Below, piece after piece: positions 8,270 through 11,489 of a DNA stretch of 11,489 bases. Source of the DNA: Bacteroidales bacterium (GTDB taxonomy: Bacteria > Bacteroidota > Bacteroidia > Bacteroidales > JAAUTT01); the NCBI GenBank assembly GCA_025350365.1, contig JANXXY010000153.1:1-11489 (forward strand), given 5' to 3'. The notes beneath the pieces were generated by a model that saw only the letters and a program-made list of their open reading frames with translations, was not told the origin of the DNA and ran no database searches. Numbering within the stretch: position 1 is the stretch's first letter; each line of letters starts with the position of its first letter. The translations under genes and the position numbers were made by a program.

Positions 8270-9682
8270 TTATGAAAAAAGCCTAAAAAGCAAAAATAAC
8301 GAACCCGAAAGAATAATAGTTACGGGCAATGTAACAAGCCAGGCAATTAAAATGTTTTTTACCGTTTTCATTCGAAGGTTTTGTTTGCCTTTGGAAGCAA
8401 CCATTGACCCTGCTACGCCTGATGATAGAACGTGAGTTGTACTTACCGGAAGTCCCAAATAAGTTGAAAGACCTATTGTGCTTGCCGCAACCAGGTTAGC
8501 AGAAAACCCTTGTGCATAATTAAGTTTTTCGTTACCAATTTTTTCACCAATAGTAACCACAATTCGTTTCCACCCAATCATTGTGCCCAGACCCAACGAA
8601 ATAGATATTAACAGGATAACCCAATATGGGGCATATTCGGTATAAGTTTTCATTTCCTTTATAGATTCCTTTATAGTCACTTTATCTTCTTTCGAAAGTT
8701 TTAAAGGTTGTTCATCTGCCTCCCTGTTTTGGATTTTTGATATTTCCTTCGCCATTACCAATATATCCTTACGTAACTCAAAATTCGATTCCTTTTTAAG
8801 GTCTTTAAAGGAAACAACACCCGCAAGTGTCGCTTGCATTGTATCAATTTTTTCCTTTGCAATAACCAAACTGATTTTATCCTGAATACTTATCTTCTTT
8901 GAGTCAATTTTATCAATTACAGACTCGATGGAATTAACCTGAGTGATTAGGTTTTCTGTTTTTTTGGAATGATCGAGAGCAAATTGAACCGGTACAATCC
9001 CAATTAGAATGATCATCACTAACCCAACGCCTTTCTGACCATCATTTGAACCATGAAAAAAGCTCAACGCAATGGAAGTAAATATTAGAAATAACCGAAT
9101 CCAGAAGGGTGGAGCTTTCTTTTTATCCGGTTCATTAAATAACTTTTTATTATCTATAAATTTTATCAATAAATACATAACACCTAATGCAACCCCAAAA
9201 CCAAATAACGGCGACATTAGTAATGAAAGGCCAACATCTTTCACTTTTCCCCAGTTTAATGCGATAGCTGTTGCATCCGGAAGCAATCCATAAGCTATAC
9301 CTACCCCAAAAATAGATCCTATTAATGTATGAGAGCTGGAACAGGGTATTCCAAGATACCAGGTACCCAAGTTCCAAATGATTGCAGTAACAATTAAGGC
9401 TAATATCATGGATACACTATGTACAGCGCTTTGATCGATAAGTAACCCCATGGGCAACAAATTTACTATACCCATTGCAACAGCTATACCGCCAACAAAT
9501 ACCCCTATAAAGTTCATAATTCCCGACAATACAACGGCCGTTGTTGGTTTCATGGACTTAGTGTATATTACAGTTGCAACAGCATTGGCCGTATCGTGAA
9601 ATCCGTTAATAAATTCAAAAATACAAGCAGCCAGAATACAAATGATTAAAATGAAAGTCATTCCTGCGTCTAATCCAAACAT
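8270..9682 (-). CDS. pit: PitA-like low-affinity inorganic phosphate transporter
   Basis: This inner-membrane PiT-family symporter imports phosphate with protons, in characterised Pit systems largely as a neutral metal-phosphate complex. The 470-residue protein resembles E. coli PitA (499) along its length. The duplicated signatures are GFHDTANAVAT (27-37) and FHGSNDGQKGVG (209-220), with the paired motifs PCSSSHTLIGSIFGVG (113-128) and LPVSTTHVLSSGVAG (411-425). Two membrane blocks (about 8-230 and 350-468) flank a charged, lysine- and glutamate-rich helical loop at about 236-348, probably cytoplasmic. The more common short PiT proteins with a neighbouring PhoU-like DUF47 gene are a different arrangement, and no such gene is present. 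It is the first gene of a minus-strand operon with the TerC-family gene and orf157. The sequence AGGAAATT directly before the ATG is a passable ribosome binding site, unusual in this window. Confidence 0.96.
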   Translation of the reverse strand: MFGLDAGMTFILIICILAACIFEFINGFHDTANAVATVIYTKSMKPTTAVVLSGIMNFIGVFVGGIAVAMGIVNLLPMGLLIDQSAVHSVSMILALIVTAIIWNLGTWYLGIPCSSSHTLIGSIFGVGIAYGLLPDATAIALNWGKVKDVGLSLLMSPLFGFGVALGVMYLLIKFIDNKKLFNEPDKKKAPPFWIRLFLIFTSIALSFFHGSNDGQKGVGLVMIILIGIVPVQFALDHSKKTENLITQVNSIESVIDKIDSKKISIQDKISLVIAKEKIDTMQATLAGVVSFKDLKKESNFELRKDILVMAKEISKIQNREADEQPLKLSKEDKVTIKESIKEMKTYTEYAPYWVILLISISLGLGTMIGWKRIVVTIGEKIGNEKLNYAQGFSANLVAASTIGLSTYLGLPVSTTHVLSSGVAGSMVASKGKQNLRMKTVKNILIAWLVTLPVTIILSGSLFLLFRLFS

Positions 9683-9716
9683 AATTTCCTAATGAATTAA
9701 TAATATGATACTTTAA

Positions 9717-9749
9717 CAATAGTAGTAAGTCAAATTTTGATTTGCCAAG
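9717..9749 (-). promoter_or_regulatory. Candidate promoter of the pit-terC-orf157 operon
   Basis: Read on the minus strand, TACTATTG (9724-9717) matches the -7 element TAnnTTTG at all but one specified base. CTTG (9749-9746), 21 bases upstream, resembles the -33 TTTG. The start point would be near 9711, giving a leader of under 30 bases before the pit ATG. I see no Pho-box-like repeat and no riboswitch-sized leader. Confidence 0.35.
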
Positions 9750-9866
9750 ATATAAAATAATCTTCCATCACGAATCTATTTTTAATAGTTATTGAATTTT
9801 ATCCTGTTTTGCTGTATCTATATTGAATCAATTACGTATAGATGATTGTTCTTATAAAAAAATGAG

Positions 9867-9874
9867 TATTTTTG
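9867..9874 (+). promoter_or_regulatory. -7 element of the promoter for the 102-residue NUMOD-like gene
   Basis: TATTTTTG matches TAnnTTTG perfectly and lies 19 bases before the ATG at 9894. ATTG at 9845-9848 is a possible -33 box, with slightly short spacing (18). The transcript would begin about a dozen bases before the start codon. The rest of the 211-base divergent gap (9683-9893) is AT-rich and holds no small ORF or RNA that I can support. Confidence 0.45.
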
Positions 9875-9893
9875 AATAATTAAAAAAAATCCT

Positions 9894-10202
9894 ATGTCAG
9901 GTCATCTTGAAAGCCCGGAACAAGCGAGAGTCAGAGTTTTAGAAAAACAGACACAGAAGAAGTATCATATTCCGGTGGTTGGTCATTTTGCCGACCGCAG
10001 TGTACGATTCAATTCTATTATGGATGCCTGGAAAGCCACAGGAATTCATTACACTTTAATATTTGAAGCGTGTATTGGTAAAATCTACAAGGCTAAAAAC
10101 GTAATTTGGGAATTTGAAAAAGGCAACCACTATATTCGATATAAATCGTTTTATATTCACGTAAAAGGTAATTATTCCCGGAGCACTGGTTTTAACGGAT
10201 AG
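9894..10202 (+). CDS. Small protein with a NUMOD-like putative DNA-binding segment
   Basis: The 102-residue protein has a charged N-terminus (1-30), then RFNSIMDAWKATGIHYTLI (38-56), followed by EACIGKIYKAKN (58-69) and VIWEFEKG (70-77). The pattern of a short helix, 'TGI..xxI', 'GK..kA' and a closing 'W' is reminiscent of NUMOD modules, the helix-turn-helix-like DNA-binding repeats normally attached to homing endonucleases. No HNH or GIY-YIG nuclease residues are present and there is no room for them. The C-terminus (78-102) is basic and aromatic (HYIRYKSFYIHVKG). A perfect -7 element sits just upstream and a strong terminator just downstream, which suggests a monocistronic, expressed gene. 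The module assignment is by eye from a short pattern and could be wrong; it could be a small regulator or an uncharacterised conserved protein. Confidence 0.65.
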   Translation: MSGHLESPEQARVRVLEKQTQKKYHIPVVGHFADRSVRFNSIMDAWKATGIHYTLIFEACIGKIYKAKNVIWEFEKGNHYIRYKSFYIHVKGNYSRSTGFNG

Positions 10203-10231
10203 TTAGTATACTTTTTGCTGATAAACTTATT

Positions 10232-10261
10232 AAAATTGGAGATTTTTTGATCTCCAATTTT
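10232..10261. terminator. Bidirectional hairpin terminator
   Basis: AAAATTGGAGAT (10232-10243) pairs perfectly with ATCTCCAATTTT (10250-10261), a 12-base-pair stem with a six-base loop. On the plus strand the right arm runs into a T-rich tail (TTTTTATTTTAAG); on the minus strand the stem ends in TTTTAATAAG. It lies between two converging genes and overlaps the stop codon of the TraB/GumN gene by one base, so it can serve both. Confidence 0.85.
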
Positions 10262-11127
10262 TATTTTAAGGGCTCTAAAATAAATCCTTTGGTTTTTAAA
10301 AGGTTGATTACACCGTTTTCGCCTCCCAGGTGACCGCTCCCCACTGCAATAAAACAGCTCGATTTCTGAATCATTGTTGGAATCAGCTCTGCCCATTTTT
10401 TGTTCCGATCGTCAATTAATATATTACCAAAGACCTTGTACTCCTTTGTTGTCTCTACCATTAGCTGATAAATTTTATCTACATCTCCAGTCAGATAAAC
10501 CTCTACCAATTGAAAATATTCCCTCTTTTGTTTGTCATATTCTTTCACCGATTCAACCAACATGGCTGCCTGATCCTCCAGCGAAATTTTGTCGATATAA
10601 CTCACTTGTTCTTTTATAGTTTCGAGACCCAATACTTGTTTATTATTGCCTTGAGCCATACTTAGATAAGTGGTTTCGTACGAATTCGGATTATTACCAA
10701 GATACTTTTGCAATATAAACGATGCCAAAAAAATAGGTTTCACTTTGTTGACCATCGTTAACGGAATGTTTAAAGAATCTTGAAAAAAAGATGAAACAAT
10801 TTGATATTCTTCTTTCGATAGCAAACTGTCAATCCGTTGATATTTCATCACCATCTCGTTTTGAAGTTCCATCATCATCCGGGGGTTGGTCATATCAATT
10901 TCTAGTACCAGCTTTTCGGTTTGATCAAACCGGATTTTACATTCCTCGGTCAGAAAAAATTTATTTGCAGGTAATGCATGTATGGTTCCAAAAAGAAACG
11001 ATGGTGTGGAGAGTCCGTTGCCGCTAATCTTCCATAAAAGGGACGATTGTGCCTGCTGCGAATAGCTCCGGCCTAAAATCGAAGTCAATAAAAAAACAAT
11101 AGTAATCAGTTTGGTCAGATTTCTCAT
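10261..11127 (-). CDS. Secreted TraB/GumN-family protein
   Basis: The 288-residue protein begins with a signal peptide (about 1-23, hydrophobic core LITIVFLLTSIL, likely cut before QQAQ) and has no lipobox cysteine. It shows the TraB/GumN hallmarks: LLWKISGNG followed by TPSFLFGTIHALP (41-53), the ETTYLSMAQGNNKQVLGLET block (151-170), DDRNKKW (239-245) and VGSGHLGGENGV (262-273). The family is related to Tiki-type putative metalloproteases; GTIH, Glu151 and the GxGH histidine fit the conserved polar positions. Bacterial roles are mostly unknown. I chose the ATG at 11127-11125; a frame-extending TTG at 11133 would add only Met-Leu ahead of it. A degenerate inverted repeat lies 14-35 bases upstream. 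It converges with the NUMOD-like gene across a shared terminator. Confidence 0.9.
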   Translation of the reverse strand: MRNLTKLITIVFLLTSILGRSYSQQAQSSLLWKISGNGLSTPSFLFGTIHALPANKFFLTEECKIRFDQTEKLVLEIDMTNPRMMMELQNEMVMKYQRIDSLLSKEEYQIVSSFFQDSLNIPLTMVNKVKPIFLASFILQKYLGNNPNSYETTYLSMAQGNNKQVLGLETIKEQVSYIDKISLEDQAAMLVESVKEYDKQKREYFQLVEVYLTGDVDKIYQLMVETTKEYKVFGNILIDDRNKKWAELIPTMIQKSSCFIAVGSGHLGGENGVINLLKTKGFILEPLK

Positions 11128-11140
11128 CAGCAATATTAAT

Positions 11141-11162
11141 AGTATCAGTTATACGTGATAGT
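11141..11162. repeat. Imperfect inverted repeat upstream of the TraB/GumN gene
   Basis: AGTATCA (11141-11147) and TGATAGT (11156-11162) are inverted copies with one mismatch across an eight-base centre. The 22-base span and its position 14-35 bases before the ATG at 11127 are what an operator would look like. An imperfect seven-base repeat can easily arise by chance in AT-rich DNA. Confidence 0.25.
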
Positions 11163-11176
11163 TTACTCTGTTCGGA

Positions 11177-11214
11177 TTAGGCTGCCTGAGTCGAATATAT
11201 ACTTGCAGGCCTAA
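11177..11214. repeat. Inverted repeat (hairpin) downstream of the HigA-type gene
   Basis: TTAGGCTGC (11177-11185) and GCAGGCCTAA (11205-11214) can pair over nine positions with one bulged base, around a 19-base loop. On the minus strand this lies 53-90 bases after the stop of the HigA-type gene and ahead of the TraB/GumN gene. No T-run follows it, so it is not a classic terminator. It may be a processing or regulatory hairpin, or chance. Confidence 0.35.
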
Positions 11215-11233
11215 CCCTGATTTAAGAAGCACG

Positions 11234-11262
11234 ACTTATGCATAGCCCAGGCCGTACTTATG
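11234..11262. repeat. Pair of ACTTATG direct repeats, 22 bases apart
   Basis: ACTTATG occurs at 11234-11240 and 11256-11262, each preceded by CG or CGT, with starts spaced 22 bases (about two helical turns). They lie just beyond the stop of the HigA-type gene. A pair of short repeats on one face of the helix could bind a dimeric protein, but the sample is small. Confidence 0.25.
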
Positions 11263-11266
11263 GGTT

Positions 11267-11489
11267 CTAAAATGGATGTTCGTTTACCTTGTACCTATAC
11301 ATCAAAACTTCAAAAGGTATTTTAAACCTGTCGTGCAACCCCCTGATCATTTCAAGGATCAGCGGACGTTTTCGGTTTACAATCCTCGAAACACTTGACT
11401 TATTACCTAAAATTACCACCAGGTCCTTAGGTTTTATAGCGGTTTGCTCCATTACAAATTTTATGGCTTCCACCGGGTCGGGAAGATCG
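11267..11489 (-). CDS. HigA-type antitoxin / HTH regulator, 5' end cut by window edge
   Basis: An open frame enters from the right edge on the minus strand and stops at TAG (11269-11267), giving 74 codons including one partial at the edge. The sequence ..DLPDPVEAIKFVMEQ, then KPKDLVVILGNKSSVSRIVN, then RKRPLILEMIRGLHDRFKIP matches the C-terminal helix-turn-helix of HigA-like antitoxins, where 'DP.EAI.F.MEQ' precedes the HTH and 'SKSRVSEVLN.KRPLTL' is the recognition region. A GTG at 11473 is only an internal valine, because the frame and the family homology extend upstream of it. HigA proteins bind their own promoter and neutralise HigB, a RelE-like mRNA-cleaving toxin usually encoded just before higA. 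That gene, if present, lies beyond the window. An orphan HigA-like regulator is equally possible. Confidence 0.75.
   Translation of the reverse strand, partial: DLPDPVEAIKFVMEQTAIKPKDLVVILGNKSSVSRIVNRKRPLILEMIRGLHDRFKIPFEVLMYRYKVNEHPF

Noticed and set aside
9683..9893. A manganese or phosphate riboswitch ahead of the pit-terC operon
   Set aside because: The predicted leader is under 30 bases and no conserved multi-stem structure is visible in the gap.
11128..11133. TTG at 11133 as the start of the TraB/GumN gene
   Set aside because: The ATG two codons in gives a normal signal peptide, and the extension adds only two residues.
11131..11138. TAATATTG on the minus strand as the -7 element of the TraB/GumN gene
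   Set aside because: It ends only four bases before the ATG, would give a leaderless transcript and has no -33 box at the right distance.
11267..11473. A complete 68-residue protein starting at GTG 11473
   Set aside because: The frame stays open to the window edge and the residues upstream (DLPDP) fit the HigA family, so the GTG is internal and the gene is truncated by the window.

Overview
The window looks like chromosome from a member of the Bacteroidota. It is AT-rich, and most start codons lack a Shine-Dalgarno sequence. Matches to the Bacteroidota promoter -7 element TAnnTTTG sit upstream of several genes, two of them perfect. SecA is the long ~1100-residue form, and the Pit, TerC-family, acyl-CoA reductase and carbamate kinase proteins read like those of the phylum. 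I cannot fix the genus; a Bacteroidales- or Marinilabiliales-like organism is a guess. I see no rRNA, tRNA, CRISPR array, insertion sequence or phage gene.

Layout. (1) 1-1090, minus: a secreted papain-family (C1) cysteine protease, its C-terminus cut by the left edge. (2) 1234-5595, plus: secA, followed with no spacing by a LuxC-type acyl-CoA reductase homologue that seems to have lost its catalytic cysteine. (3) 5705-6697, plus: a stand-alone carbamate kinase. (4) 9682-6713, minus: a compact three-gene operon of a PitA-like phosphate transporter, a TerC/Alx-family membrane protein and an unrecognised one-helix membrane protein. (5) 9894-10202, plus: a 102-residue protein with a NUMOD-like putative DNA-binding segment and no nuclease domain. 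(6) 11127-10261, minus: a secreted TraB/GumN-family protein, separated from (5) by a shared hairpin terminator. (7) 11489-11267, minus: the 3' part of a HigA-type antitoxin gene that continues beyond the right edge.

How they fit together. Most of this is core or common accessory metabolism. SecA drives export and the two signal-peptide proteins (C1 protease, TraB/GumN) are likely Sec clients, but nothing beyond proximity links them. The most coherent functional group is pit-terC-orf157. Pit transporters import phosphate as neutral metal-phosphate and TerC/Alx proteins are tied to metal (manganese) export, so the operon could pair metal-phosphate uptake with removal of the co-imported metal. 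The oddest single gene is the acyl-CoA reductase homologue behind secA, which may be a pseudoenzyme. I found no clear candidate for a wholly new multi-gene system.
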